A stretch of 64,000 nucleotides of DNA from Actinomycetaceae bacterium zg-1166 (GTDB taxonomy: Bacteria > Actinomycetota > Actinomycetes > Actinomycetales > Actinomycetaceae): the NCBI GenBank assembly GCA_015679245.1, contig CP064953.1, forward strand, positions 806,001 to 870,000, written 5' to 3'. Every line of letters begins with the position of its first letter. Positions within the stretch are counted from its first letter, which is position 1. Shown piece by piece: positions 16,577-25,298 of the stretch. The notes below the pieces were generated by a model. The model worked only from the letters and a program-made list of their open reading frames with translations, was not told where the DNA came from and ran no database searches. The translations under genes and the position numbers were made by a program.

Positions 16577-17775
16577 TGGCTGACCTTCCTCAGGGTGAAC
16601 CTGTACCCGAATCTGGAGAACTCCCACACCCCGACGTGTCACAGGGCTTCGCAGCCTACGTCCACATTCCCTTCTGTGCCCTGCGGTGTGGGTATTGCGA
16701 TTTCAACACCTACACAAACCTCAACTTCGGCTTAGGCGCGGGCGTCGCGGATTATCACGAGTCGCTCGCACGCGAGATCAAACTGAGTAGCAGAGTATTG
16801 ACGACGAATAACGTGCGTCCACTACTCACGAGCGTCTTTTTCGGTGGCGGCACTCCAACAATGCTACGAGCCGGACAGCTCGCACACGTGCTTAGCGATC
16901 TCACACGCACTTTTGGTATACAGCCGGGCAGTGAGGTAACAACTGAAGCCAACCCCGAATCCGTCACACGCGAATCACTCTCTGAACTCGCTGCTGCAGG
17001 ATTCACCCGAGTCTCCTTCGGAATGCAATCCGCAGTGCCACATGTGCTGGAGATTCTTGATCGCACGCACACACCTGGGCAAGTTGAGCTGGCAGTTGGG
17101 TGGGCGCGTGAGGCAGGACTCGATGTTTCCCTCGACCTTATTTATGGTGTACCGGGGGAGAGTGAAGAGGATTGGGCTACTTCCCTCCGCGCAGCTATCG
17201 CTCTTGAACCCGACCATATCAGTGCCTATGCACTCACCGTTGAGCCGGCTACAAAGATGGGCGCACAGGTGCGCCGCGCAGAGATAGAACTCCCTGACCC
17301 GGATGTTCAGGCCGCACGCTATGAACAGGCCGACGATGCCTTCACCACCGCAGGTTACAGGTGGTACGAAATTTCTAATTGGGCGCGCCCTGGGCACGCC
17401 TGCTACCACAACCTCGCATATTGGCGTGGCGCAAACTGGTGGGGGTACGGGCCTGGGGCTCACTCGCATATCAACGGCACACGTATGTGGAACGTCAAGC
17501 ATCCTTTGGCTTATGCGAACAAGCTGGCTTTGGGTGTGACTCCAGCGGTAGGGCGGGAAATCCTCTCAGCTCGCGAACGCGCGGAAGAAGCGATCATGCT
17601 TGGGATTCGCCTTGCGGAGGGAATTCCCGTTCCTACAAACGTCGAGCCACGAGTGATCGCAGAGCTTATTGCCGATGGCCTCGTGGTGCCAGCATCGGCT
17701 TTTGCCGGCAGGCTTATCCTTACGAGAAGGGGGCGTCTGCTGGCTGATACCGTCACTCGCGAACTCTGGAATTGA
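16576..17775 (+). CDS. hemW: HemW, radical-SAM heme chaperone-like protein
   Basis: A 399-residue radical SAM protein of the HemN superfamily. The cluster motif CALRCGYCDF is CX3CX2CxF. F follows the third cysteine rather than a fourth cysteine, which is the HemW pattern and argues against a coproporphyrinogen dehydrogenase. FGGGTPTML and the HemN C-terminal domain (HNLAYWRGANWWGYGPGAHS) are also present. HemW binds heme and delivers it to membrane enzymes in studied species. ATG 16576 overlaps the trmB stop by one base and has AAAGGG upstream; GTG 16573 is an alternative. Confidence 0.92.
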   Translation: MADLPQGEPVPESGELPHPDVSQGFAAYVHIPFCALRCGYCDFNTYTNLNFGLGAGVADYHESLAREIKLSSRVLTTNNVRPLLTSVFFGGGTPTMLRAGQLAHVLSDLTRTFGIQPGSEVTTEANPESVTRESLSELAAAGFTRVSFGMQSAVPHVLEILDRTHTPGQVELAVGWAREAGLDVSLDLIYGVPGESEEDWATSLRAAIALEPDHISAYALTVEPATKMGAQVRRAEIELPDPDVQAARYEQADDAFTTAGYRWYEISNWARPGHACYHNLAYWRGANWWGYGPGAHSHINGTRMWNVKHPLAYANKLALGVTPAVGREILSARERAEEAIMLGIRLAEGIPVPTNVEPRVIAELIADGLVVPASAFAGRLILTRRGRLLADTVTRELWN

Positions 17776-17890
17776 GAGCAGATGTAATGAATCTGAGGGA
17801 AATAAGTGTAGTTCGCCGCAAAGATTACTACCGTGGGTGAAGTTTATATCTAGGCGAAGTTTGTAGAAAAAATATCTAACTAGCTAGAAT

Positions 17891-17954
17891 AGTTTTATAG
17901 TTTTATAGTTTTATAGTTTTATAGTTTTATAGTTTTATAGTTTTATAGTTTTAT
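17891..17954. repeat. Perfect octanucleotide array, 8 x AGTTTTAT
   Basis: Eight exact, uninterrupted copies of the 8-base unit, then AGGAGG at 17955-17960, which resembles a strong ribosome site. No ATG or GTG begins a gene at usable distance after it. The array lies in the 630-base gap between hemW and the DUF3097 gene. Perfect arrays of this type usually vary in copy number by replication slippage. Confidence 0.95.
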
Positions 17955-17960
17955 AGGAGG

Positions 17961-18172
17961 AACTGGATTTATTTTAGTTGTGAGAAGAGCTGACTTTATT
18001 TGGTGAGTTGTGGTTGTATATTCTTATGAGTGGAGAAGTCGTAGGCGCGCTTGATATCGAAAGAGTTCGATTGGCACTTATTCAATGGATAGGCTAAAGC
18101 GAGACTTTCCTGCCGCGAGTTATGGGATAATCTCGCAGATTTTAGGTATTTTCCTCTTGTTGCATACTCTTC
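17961..18172. other. AT-rich stretch after the octamer array
   Basis: No supported gene. An ATG at 18026 opens 23 codons and another at 18085 opens a 35-codon frame whose second half is strongly hydrophobic (GIISQILGIFLLLHTLLIY). Neither has a ribosome site. The base composition is lower in G+C than the neighbouring genes, so a decayed or foreign remnant is possible. Confidence 0.4.
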
Positions 18173-18283
18173 TTATATATTCTTGCATCTGAGCGTGGAT
18201 TTTCTATCAGCGAGTCTACGGAGATAGGTTCCATGATTCGTGTAGTACCAAGCCGGGCGAACGCCTAGAGCGATTCCTCCCAT
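18173..18283 (-). CDS. Possible small protein, 36 residues
   Basis: An ORF from ATG 18283 preceded, ten bases upstream, by a perfect AGGAGG. It begins MGGIALGVRPAWYYTNHG and ends in a basic stretch. The same frame stays open and protein-like for about 40 codons upstream of the ATG (ending in SGKGAVGGTLT), so this may be the 3' end of a decayed longer gene. No family is recognised. Confidence 0.25.
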   Translation of the reverse strand: MGGIALGVRPAWYYTNHGTYLRRLADRKSTLRCKNI

Positions 18284-18407
18284 TGTAAGAGTTCCTCCTA
18301 CGGCGCCTTTGCCGGAAATTACCCTGTAGGTGAGCCTGGGGAATGCCGGGTAATCTCGACCACTGTCTCTTTTTAGTTCCTTACCGCGCTCAGTTCTTTA
18401 CTGCTCT

Positions 18408-19280
18408 TTACCGCGCGCTCGTGTCGCTCACGAAGTCAATGAGCTCTTCCATAGGGCCAAGCAAGCTCGGTTCGAGATCCTTCCACGAGCGTACGGCACC
18501 AAGGATACGCGCCCATCCAATACCGATATCTTCGGGTGTCTCAGCCGCCCAACCAAGCCGGCGAAGTGTGCCAACTTTGATATCTTCCCCACGAGGAACC
18601 TCAGGCCAGGCACGCAACCCGAGCACAGCCGGTTTCACTGCCTGCCACACATCCACATATGGGTGGCCAAGCACAAGAACACCTGGCATAGTGGCCACCT
18701 CGGCGGCGATTCGGGATTCTTTCGATCCAGGGACAAGATGATCGACGAGGATACCGGCACGGCGCTCGTTCGTCGGCTCAAAATCTTCCACGACCTCAAG
18801 CAAATGATCGACACCACGAAGTTCCTCAATGACCACACCTTCGAGGGCAAGATCCTCACCCCACACTTTCCACACGAGCTCCGCATCGTGCTTACCTTCC
18901 ACCCAGATCCGCGAAGCACGGGCAACCCGTGCGCGGGCGTTCACATGGAGCGAACCCGAAGCGGTGACGGTATGACCAGCCACAGTAGCTGGGCGTTTCA
19001 CCTGTTCACGGGGTACCAGCAATTCCACAGGTTGTCCCTCAATCCAATACCCCTTTCCAAAAGGAAAGGAACGTCGGAAACCCTCGTAATCTTCCAGCTC
19101 AAACTGCCAATTTCCCGCCACTTTCCCCATTCTGACCACTTCGCCGACGAAGCCTGATGAGACATCTTCGATAATCATGCCACGTTCGAGAATCACGGGA
19201 GTGGAGCTAAGACAGGTACCTGCTTGGTGTGGGTTAAGTACGTCCCCGCTGTAGGAAGAGATGGGTGAAGTCACCCTCAT
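18408..19280 (-). CDS. DUF3097 family protein
   Basis: A 290-residue protein of the actinobacterial DUF3097 family, function unknown. The family features are a small N-terminal beta domain (VGEVVRMGKVAGNWQFELED) and a Toprim-like middle (IWVEGKHDAELVWKVWG, then GILVDHLVPGSKESRI and VLVLGHPYVDVWQAVKP). The C-terminal part ends near the SWKDLEPSLLGPMEELIDFV segment. The conserved EGKHD and D-rich motifs suggest a nucleic-acid-related or metal-dependent role, but this is inference. I chose ATG 19280. The frame can be extended to GTG 19319, but that start would lie inside the CIRCE element. In many actinobacteria this gene sits between hemW and hrcA, as here, though here it is divergent from hrcA. 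Confidence 0.85.
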   Translation of the reverse strand: MRVTSPISSYSGDVLNPHQAGTCLSSTPVILERGMIIEDVSSGFVGEVVRMGKVAGNWQFELEDYEGFRRSFPFGKGYWIEGQPVELLVPREQVKRPATVAGHTVTASGSLHVNARARVARASRIWVEGKHDAELVWKVWGEDLALEGVVIEELRGVDHLLEVVEDFEPTNERRAGILVDHLVPGSKESRIAAEVATMPGVLVLGHPYVDVWQAVKPAVLGLRAWPEVPRGEDIKVGTLRRLGWAAETPEDIGIGWARILGAVRSWKDLEPSLLGPMEELIDFVSDTSAR

Positions 19281-19312
19281 AGAGTAGGCGCACCGAGCGC
19301 CCCGGCGTAGGA

Positions 19313-19339
19313 TTAGCACTCAGGCGGGTCGAGTGCTAC
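19313..19339 (+). promoter_or_regulatory. CIRCE operator (HrcA binding site)
   Basis: TTAGCACTC at 19313-19321, nine bases of spacer, then GAGTGCTAC at 19331-19339. This is the CIRCE consensus TTAGCACTC-N9-GAGTGCTAA with one mismatch in the last base. It lies 76 bases before the hrcA start and between the divergent DUF3097 and hrcA genes, so HrcA should repress its own hrcA-dnaJ operon and be relieved on heat stress. Confidence 0.95.
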
Positions 19340-19415
19340 CGAGATGAGGGAGGTACCACGTACACTCGAATTCGCGCAGTTGTTACAGAAATTGAGCGTG
19401 AGGGAAGGAGGCACC

Positions 19416-20426
19416 ATGCGAACCGAAGAACGCCGAGCACACGTGCTTGAAGCGATCGTGCGCGATTACGTGGCTACACGTGAACCCGTGGGATCGCGCA
19501 CTCTCGTCGAACGCTATCGTCTTGATGTCTCCCCAGCCACAGTGCGCAACGATATGGCAGCCCTCGAAGAAGCCGGACTTATTGCCCAACCCCATACCTC
19601 AGCTGGACGAATCCCTACTGATCGCGGATACCGCAGCTTTGTCGATTCACTCCACGGAATTAAGCCTCTCTCCTCTCCTGAACGAAAAGCGATTGAGCGC
19701 CTGCTTGAAGGGGCAGTGGATCTTGACGACGTGGTTACGCGCGCTGTGAAGCTCCTTGCCAAATTCACCCACCAGGTGGCTGTGGTGCAGTATCCCTCAC
19801 TGGCACGCGTATCCTTGCGCCACATTGAACTCATTGCTACGGGCGAACATCACGTCATGATCGTTATCATTACCGAGGCTGGGCGTGTGAAACAGCGTAT
19901 GCTCGACACTGAGGAGGTAATTGACACCGATGAACTCCGCAATCTCGCTCGTATGCTCAATACACAGTGCGTCGGTAAACCTGCTCGTGAACTGAGCTTC
20001 GAAGAGATCACGGCGAAGGCTCCACCCCCCATGCAGTCCTTCACTTCCCGCGTGCTTGACCTCATATCTTCAGTGCTCCTAGCTGAAGATGAGGAACGTA
20101 TCGTTATGGCAGGAACAGCAAACCTCTCACGTCACTCCGTGGATTTTGCGCGTACAATTTCTCCGGTACTTGAGGCTCTCGAAGAGCAAGTGGTGCTCCT
20201 TCAGCTCCTCACCCGAATGCACGAGGGGATCGCCGTGTCAATTGGCGAGGAAAACGCTCATGAATCCCTCGCTGAGGCATCCCTGGTCACCTCCACGTAC
20301 GATGTAGCCGAACGCTCGGTGGCGCGAGTGGGAGTGGTCGGTCCCACTCGCATGGATTATCCAGGAACGATGACCGCCGTCTATGCAGTGGCCGAATATC
20401 TCTCCGATATTCTTACCGGAAGATAG
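19416..20426 (+). CDS. hrcA: Heat-inducible transcription repressor HrcA
   Basis: A 336-residue repressor of class I heat-shock genes. The N-terminal winged helix is clear (RREVL-like MRTEERRAHVLEAIVRDYV; YRLDVSPATVRNDMAALEE; PHTSAGRIPTDRGYRSFVD), followed by the GAF-like dimerisation domain and the inserted domain. The start at ATG 19416 has GGAGG seven bases upstream. The longer open frame from 19344 adds 24 residues not typical of the family. A CIRCE element precedes it, and dnaJ and rsmE follow. Confidence 0.95.
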   Translation: MRTEERRAHVLEAIVRDYVATREPVGSRTLVERYRLDVSPATVRNDMAALEEAGLIAQPHTSAGRIPTDRGYRSFVDSLHGIKPLSSPERKAIERLLEGAVDLDDVVTRAVKLLAKFTHQVAVVQYPSLARVSLRHIELIATGEHHVMIVIITEAGRVKQRMLDTEEVIDTDELRNLARMLNTQCVGKPARELSFEEITAKAPPPMQSFTSRVLDLISSVLLAEDEERIVMAGTANLSRHSVDFARTISPVLEALEEQVVLLQLLTRMHEGIAVSIGEENAHESLAEASLVTSTYDVAERSVARVGVVGPTRMDYPGTMTAVYAVAEYLSDILTGR

Positions 20427-20509
20427 GCGCTATGCGAAGATCTTCCCGGCACTTACCTCACAATCCACGTACCAACAAGTAGAACCAAGTAGAACCAAGA
20501 AGAGAGACT

Positions 20510-21622
20510 GTGGCTGATTACTACGAGACTCTAGGTGTTTCCCGCGATGCGTCGGGGGAGGAAATCAAGAAGGCCTACCGCAAACTCGCGCGTAAGCTCC
20601 ACCCCGATGTGGCAGGCCCAGATGGAGCTGAACAATTCAAGGCTGTGAATGAGGCCTACGATGTGCTCTCCAACGAGGAGCAGCGCCGCCTCTACGACAT
20701 GGGTGGAACCGACGCCTTAGGCGGCGGAGCCGGCGCGGGTTTTAGCCCCTTCCAAGATATTTTTGAAACTTTCTTCGGGGGTATGGGAGGAACTGGCCGC
20801 GGCCCTGTACCGCGTGGGCGGCGAGGCCAAGATGCCCTCGTGAATATCGATCTCGACCTTGCCGATGTTGTCTTTGGAACCACCAAGACGCTCTCGCCTA
20901 CTCTCGCCGTGGAGTGCCCCACATGCCACGGCAACTGTGCCGCCCCCGGCACGGAGCCGATCACCTGCAACGAATGCCAGGGGAGTGGAACAGTTCAACG
21001 CGTGACGAATTCTATTCTGGGACGCATGGTTTCCCAGACACCTTGCCCCACATGCCACGGGCACGGAACCGTTATCGTCACTCCCTGCGGCGAATGCTCA
21101 GGCGAGGGTCGCGTGCGTGCCACGAAGAAGGTGAGCGTAGCCATCCCCGCAGGCGTAGAAAACGGTATGCGCATTCGCTTGGCTGGCCAGGGTGATGCGG
21201 GAATTGAAGGCGGCCCAGCGGGCGATCTCTTCGCTGAAGTCCACATCCATCCTCACCCCATTTTCCAGCGTCACGGAAATGATCTCCTGGGCGAACTCCA
21301 GATACCGATGACGAGCGCTGCACTCGGTACACATGTCGAAATTGAAACTCTCGATGGTATGCGCTCTCTGGAGATCCCAGCGGGAACAAACTCGGGTTTT
21401 GTCCTCACACTCTCAGGTCTAGGAGCAGGACGTTTGAACCGTCCAGGGCGCGGGGATCTCAAGATTTCCATTGCCGTGCAGACCCCGACGAAACTCGACG
21501 AGGAACAGCGAGAGCTTCTGCGCCAGCTCGCACTACTTCGCGGTGAAGAACAACAGACCCCCACACTCACTGAGCAGGGTTCCTCGTTTTTCTCTAAACT
21601 CCGCGACAAGTTCACCAAATAA
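20510..21622 (+). CDS. dnaJ: Chaperone DnaJ
   Basis: A 370-residue Hsp40 co-chaperone that stimulates the DnaK ATPase. Domains in order: J domain (MADYYETLGVSRDASGEE, with the HPD triad at LHPDV), glycine-rich linker (GGGAGAGFSPF, GGMGGTGRG), zinc-finger domain with four CxxCxGxG-type motifs (CPTCHGNC, CNECQGSG, CPTCHGHG, CGECSGEG), and the C-terminal substrate domain. The first motif ends in NC instead of xG. The start is GTG 20510 after AGAAGAGAG. Position after hrcA fits the actinobacterial DnaJ2 paralogue; dnaK and grpE are not in the window. A 22-base duplication covers the stop codon. Confidence 0.95.
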   Translation: MADYYETLGVSRDASGEEIKKAYRKLARKLHPDVAGPDGAEQFKAVNEAYDVLSNEEQRRLYDMGGTDALGGGAGAGFSPFQDIFETFFGGMGGTGRGPVPRGRRGQDALVNIDLDLADVVFGTTKTLSPTLAVECPTCHGNCAAPGTEPITCNECQGSGTVQRVTNSILGRMVSQTPCPTCHGHGTVIVTPCGECSGEGRVRATKKVSVAIPAGVENGMRIRLAGQGDAGIEGGPAGDLFAEVHIHPHPIFQRHGNDLLGELQIPMTSAALGTHVEIETLDGMRSLEIPAGTNSGFVLTLSGLGAGRLNRPGRGDLKISIAVQTPTKLDEEQRELLRQLALLRGEEQQTPTLTEQGSSFFSKLRDKFTK

Positions 21623-21645
21623 ACGCGACAACTTCACCAAAGAAA
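21602..21645 (+). repeat. 22-bp tandem duplication over the dnaJ stop codon
   Basis: CGCGACAAGTTCACCAAATA-type sequence at 21602-21623 is repeated at 21624-21645 with two differences. The first copy contains the end of dnaJ including TAA; the second copy has GAA in its place and lies before the rsmE ribosome site. Confidence 0.85.
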
Positions 21646-21658
21646 AAATGAGGCGAGG

Positions 21659-22465
21659 ATGACAGCTCCGGTCTATATCGCACCGGCTGCAGCAGCGGTG
21701 GCCCCAGGCGAACGCGTGACCTTAACAGGTGAGGAAGGGCACCATGCTGCGACAGTGCGTCGCACTCGTCTGGACGACGCACTCGACCTTATCGATGGGA
21801 AAGGGCACCGGGCTCGTTGCCTCGTCGTAGGGGCAAAAAAATCTGAGCTTGAGCTTGAGGTGAGAGAAGTATTCACCGAGGAAGCTCCAGCTTTACGAGT
21901 GACGGTGGTTCAGGCTCTTGCCAAAGGCGGGCGTGATGAGCAAGCCGTGGAGACCTCCACGGAGTTTGGAGCAATGGCTTTCCTTCCCTGGGAATCACAG
22001 CGGACGATCGTCTCGTGGAAGAACAAGGAAGAAAAGGGAAGAAATCGCTGGCAAGCTACGGCAAAAGCTGCTACCAAGCAATCTAGGCGCTCCTGGATTC
22101 CCACAGTGGAGAATCTCCACTCTAGCCGCCAACTCGCAGCGCGGGTGAAGAGCCTCGTAGAAGAAGGAGGCTACGCTTACCTTTGCCACGAAGAAGCTGC
22201 ACACAGCCTTGTACAGGAGATTAATGAATCCAGCCTGCCCAAGAACGCAGAGGTGTGGTTTCTTATCGGCCCGGAAGGGGGAGTAAGCCCCGACGAAGTG
22301 GAACTACTCACCCAAGTGGGGGCGCGTGCGGTTCTTCTTGGGGCACATGTGTTGCGTTCTGCTACAGCAGGAGCCTATGCCCTTGCCACTCTTGCTGCTC
22401 TGAGTGAGCGATACGAAGCCTCGTGCGAGGAGAACCCACAATTTATACTGAGAGATAATGACTGA
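21659..22465 (+). CDS. rsmE: 16S rRNA (uracil(1498)-N3)-methyltransferase
   Basis: A 268-residue SPOUT methyltransferase that methylates U1498 of 16S rRNA. It has an N-terminal PUA-like domain (GEEGHHAATVRRTRLDDALDL), QALAKGGRDEQAVETSTEFG, and the SAM-binding knot LIGPEGGVSPDEVELL ... VLLGAHVLRSATAGAYALA. ATG 21659 has GAGGCGAGG upstream. Its last eight bases overlap phoH, so translation is coupled. Confidence 0.93.
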   Translation: MTAPVYIAPAAAAVAPGERVTLTGEEGHHAATVRRTRLDDALDLIDGKGHRARCLVVGAKKSELELEVREVFTEEAPALRVTVVQALAKGGRDEQAVETSTEFGAMAFLPWESQRTIVSWKNKEEKGRNRWQATAKAATKQSRRSWIPTVENLHSSRQLAARVKSLVEEGGYAYLCHEEAAHSLVQEINESSLPKNAEVWFLIGPEGGVSPDEVELLTQVGARAVLLGAHVLRSATAGAYALATLAALSERYEASCEENPQFILRDND

Positions 22466-23528
22466 CCTAATTTCGCGCACTGTGCTCGTGCCCGAGCATG
22501 TACCTATGATTCGGATTCTCGGCACCACCGACGACGTCCTGCGCACTCTTGAACGCGGGCTTGCCCCTGCACACATCCACGTCCGTGACCATGAGATCAC
22601 CCTCAGCGGCCCAGAGAACTCAGTGGAACTAGCGGATTCTCTCCTGAACGAACTCGTGGATGTGGCTCAAGGAGGTGAACACCTCACCTGCGAAGCTGTG
22701 GAGAGAGCACTATCCATCCTCAAAGCTGGAGTGGTACGCCCCACTGAACTCATGACCACTGATGTTCTCTCTTTGGGAGGGCGCACAATTCGCCCGAAAA
22801 CCTTGGGGCAGAAGGCCTACGTGGATGCAATCGACACTCACGACATCACCGTGGGGATCGGGCCTGCGGGTACAGGAAAAACCTATCTCGCAGTGGCAAA
22901 GGCAGTGGTGGCACTACACAAGCGCGACGTCTCACGCATTATTCTCACGCGCCCAGCAGTGGAAGCTGGTGAATCTCTCGGTTTTCTTCCTGGATCTCTC
23001 ACAGAGAAGATCGATCCTTACGTGCGCCCTCTCTACGATGCTATGTTCGACATGATCGATCAGGATGCTGTTCCCAAACTCCTGGATTCGGGGACGATCG
23101 AAGTGGCTCCATTGGCATACATGCGTGGACGAACCCTCAATGACGCTTTCGTCATTTTGGATGAAGCGCAGAATACGACACCCGAGCAGATGAAAATGTT
23201 CCTCACCCGTCTGGGTTTTGGAACCAAGATGGTTATTACCGGCGATCTCACCCAGATTGACCTTCCGGGCAAACACACGTCAGGGCTTTTGCGCGCTCGC
23301 AGCATTCTCCGCGATATCCCCGGAATTGCTTTTCTTGAACTCGGTTCGGCTGATGTGGTGCGCCACCGCCTTGTGGCCGACATTATCGACGCTTATGCCC
23401 GTGCCGATGCCGAGGAGTTGGCACACGGTCGCTCTGGCGCAACTTCACCTACACGTGGGCACGCGCGCGGCAAGTTTAGCGAGAATAGCGCTTCTTCCGC
23501 ACAGCCCACTTTGAGGAGAAACTCATGA
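22458..23528 (+). CDS. phoH: PhoH-like ATPase
   Basis: A 356-residue P-loop protein of the PhoH family. After an N-terminal KH-like part of about 120 residues comes Walker A (GIGPAGTGKTYLAVAKAV), a RNA-helicase-like ILTRPAVEAGESLGFLPG segment, and Walker B FVILDEAQN, then TRLGFGTKMVITGDLTQIDLP. Family members are linked to RNA metabolism and usually sit before ybeY, as here. ATG 22458 lies inside the 3' end of rsmE, and the stop overlaps ybeY by four bases. Confidence 0.93.
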   Translation: MTDLISRTVLVPEHVPMIRILGTTDDVLRTLERGLAPAHIHVRDHEITLSGPENSVELADSLLNELVDVAQGGEHLTCEAVERALSILKAGVVRPTELMTTDVLSLGGRTIRPKTLGQKAYVDAIDTHDITVGIGPAGTGKTYLAVAKAVVALHKRDVSRIILTRPAVEAGESLGFLPGSLTEKIDPYVRPLYDAMFDMIDQDAVPKLLDSGTIEVAPLAYMRGRTLNDAFVILDEAQNTTPEQMKMFLTRLGFGTKMVITGDLTQIDLPGKHTSGLLRARSILRDIPGIAFLELGSADVVRHRLVADIIDAYARADAEELAHGRSGATSPTRGHARGKFSENSASSAQPTLRRNS

Positions 23529-24019
23529 GTATTGAGGTTAATGACGAATCTACTTTCACTCCGGCTCTCGACCTCACTGAGATCTCGGCTCTAGCTACCT
23601 ACGTACTCGATCAAATGCGCGTACATCCTGGGGCTGACCTTAACGTGCTCCTCACCGACGAAGCTGTAATTTCACGTCTACACGTGGAATGGATGGGTAT
23701 AGAAGGAGCCACCGATGTGCTCTCCTTCCCGATGGATGAGCTGCGACCAGCCCCGCTGGGAGTAGAACCTCAGGAAGGTATCCTTGGCGATATCGTCGTA
23801 TGCCCACAGGTAGCGGCTACTCAAGCCTTCAAAGCGGGTCACTCCACTGTGGACGAAGTTCTCCTCCTCGTCACCCATGGTATTCTCCATCTTCTCGGTT
23901 ACGATCATGTGGAAGAAGCCGAGCGAGCGGAGATGTTCGACCTTCAACGCACTCTTCTTCTTACCTTCCTCGCTACCCGTGGCGGTTCCACTAACGACAT
24001 CACACCCACTGTTGAGTAA
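23525..24019 (+). CDS. ybeY: Endoribonuclease YbeY (rRNA maturation)
   Basis: A 164-residue zinc-dependent single-strand RNase needed for 16S rRNA 3'-end maturation and ribosome quality control. The metal motif THGILHLLGYDHVEEAE fits the family HGxLHLxGxDH. GATDVLSFPMDE and LGDIVVCPQVA are the other conserved blocks. ATG 23525 overlaps the phoH stop as ATGA. Confidence 0.95.
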   Translation: MSIEVNDESTFTPALDLTEISALATYVLDQMRVHPGADLNVLLTDEAVISRLHVEWMGIEGATDVLSFPMDELRPAPLGVEPQEGILGDIVVCPQVAATQAFKAGHSTVDEVLLLVTHGILHLLGYDHVEEAERAEMFDLQRTLLLTFLATRGGSTNDITPTVE

Positions 24020-24023
24020 CTCT

Positions 24024-25298
24024 ATGACCGCCGCTGACATACCCCTTCCTTTATGCGTTGTTGCCGCATTCGTCTTTTACGCACTTGCCGTTATGTGCAC
24101 TGCGGCTGTTTCTGCACTTGGACGTATCACTCGCACTGAGGCTTCCCAGGCTTACGCCGATGGAGCGCGTGGTGGGATTCGCCTCGTTACTATCGTGAAG
24201 TTGCGTCCGGCTGCAATTGCCGGGATGGTGGCTCTGCGCACTCTTGTGCTCGCAGGCTGGGGATTCATGATTGCTTTCCTCTGCTTTGCTCTGGCACATA
24301 CATGGTGGAACGGAGCTCTTATTGGCCTGGCAGTGGCCGCCTTCTTTACAGGGATTGAAGTGATTATTGGACCAGCGGCGTGGGGAGAGACGAAACCCGT
24401 GGAGGTTCTTGGTTTTATCTCGCTTCCCGTGCTCGTCATCGCTTGTCTTTTTTCTCTCGTCGTGTCTCACCGTGAGACAAGCCCGGAGGAAGCTGAGGCG
24501 CGCCAGGAGGATCAGCTTCAGCGGATGGTGGAGCGAGTTTCCGAATCAGAGGTTTTAGATGACGACGATCGTGATCTCCTTCACTCTGTTTTTGACCTCG
24601 GCTCTACGCTCACACGCGAGGTTATGGTGCCACGCACCGATATGATCTCCATACGCGCCGATCAGACGGTGGATCAAGCTCTCTCCCTCTTCACTCGTTC
24701 AGGTTTCTCGCGTGTACCTGTGACAGGTGAGAATATCGACGATCTCAAGGGAGTTATTTACCTTAAGGATGTCATTCGCGCCACACACCATCATCCCGAG
24801 AATACTGGACAGACGATCGAGGGGCTTATGCGTGAGCCTGTCTTTGTTCCAGAGACGAAGGTTGTGGATGATCTTATGCGCCAGATGCAGGCCAATCAGA
24901 TCCATATTGCGATGGTTGTGGACGAGTATGGTGGAATCGCGGGGCTTGTGACGATCGAAGACCTTGTGGAAGAACTCGTCGGGGAAATCGCCGACGAACA
25001 CGATAAAGCAGAGCCGATGGTGGAAGCCTTAGGGCAGGGGCGCTTCCGTCTGCCTGCGAAACTTCCCATTGACGAACTCGGGTCACTGTTTGGAATTGAG
25101 CTTGCCGACGATGATGTAGATACGGCTGGGGGACTTTTTGCTAAAGTGCTGGGTCGCGTTCCCATTGCCGGGGCTGTTGCAAAAGTCGATGGAATCACAC
25201 TATTCGCTGAGAACTTCGAAGGGCGCCGACGCCGCTTGACCACTATCATTGCTGAAGCACCTGCACCCGAGAGTGAGAACGAAGATGAAGATGAATGA
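24024..25298 (+). CDS. CNNM/CorC-HlyC family membrane protein with CBS domains
   Basis: A 424-residue protein with an N-terminal transmembrane DUF21 part (four hydrophobic segments in the first ~150 residues). A pair of CBS domains follows ([18 protein letters not shown] ... [23 protein letters not shown] ... [30 protein letters not shown]). The protein ends in a CorC_HlyC domain ([22 protein letters not shown]). Relatives move or sense Mg2+ or other divalent cations. It starts at ATG 24024, five bases after ybeY. The open frame extends upstream inside ybeY but that part is not conserved in type. The acidic C terminus overlaps the start of era. Confidence 0.88.
   Translation: MTAADIPLPLCVVAAFVFYALAVMCTAAVSALGRITRTEASQAYADGARGGIRLVTIVKLRPAAIAGMVALRTLVLAGWGFMIAFLCFALAHTWWNGALIGLAVAAFFTGIEVIIGPAAWGETKPVEVLGFISLPVLVIACLFSLVVSHRETSPEEAEARQEDQLQRMVERVSESEVLDDDDRDLLHSVFDLGSTLTREVMVPRTDMISIRADQTVDQALSLFTRSGFSRVPVTGENIDDLKGVIYLKDVIRATHHHPENTGQTIEGLMREPVFVPETKVVDDLMRQMQANQIHIAMVVDEYGGIAGLVTIEDLVEELVGEIADEHDKAEPMVEALGQGRFRLPAKLPIDELGSLFGIELADDDVDTAGGLFAKVLGRVPIAGAVAKVDGITLFAENFEGRRRRLTTIIAEAPAPESENEDEDE

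Noticed and set aside
17891-17954. Octamer array considered as CRISPR or origin iterons
   Set aside because: Units are contiguous without spacers, and no replication gene is nearby.
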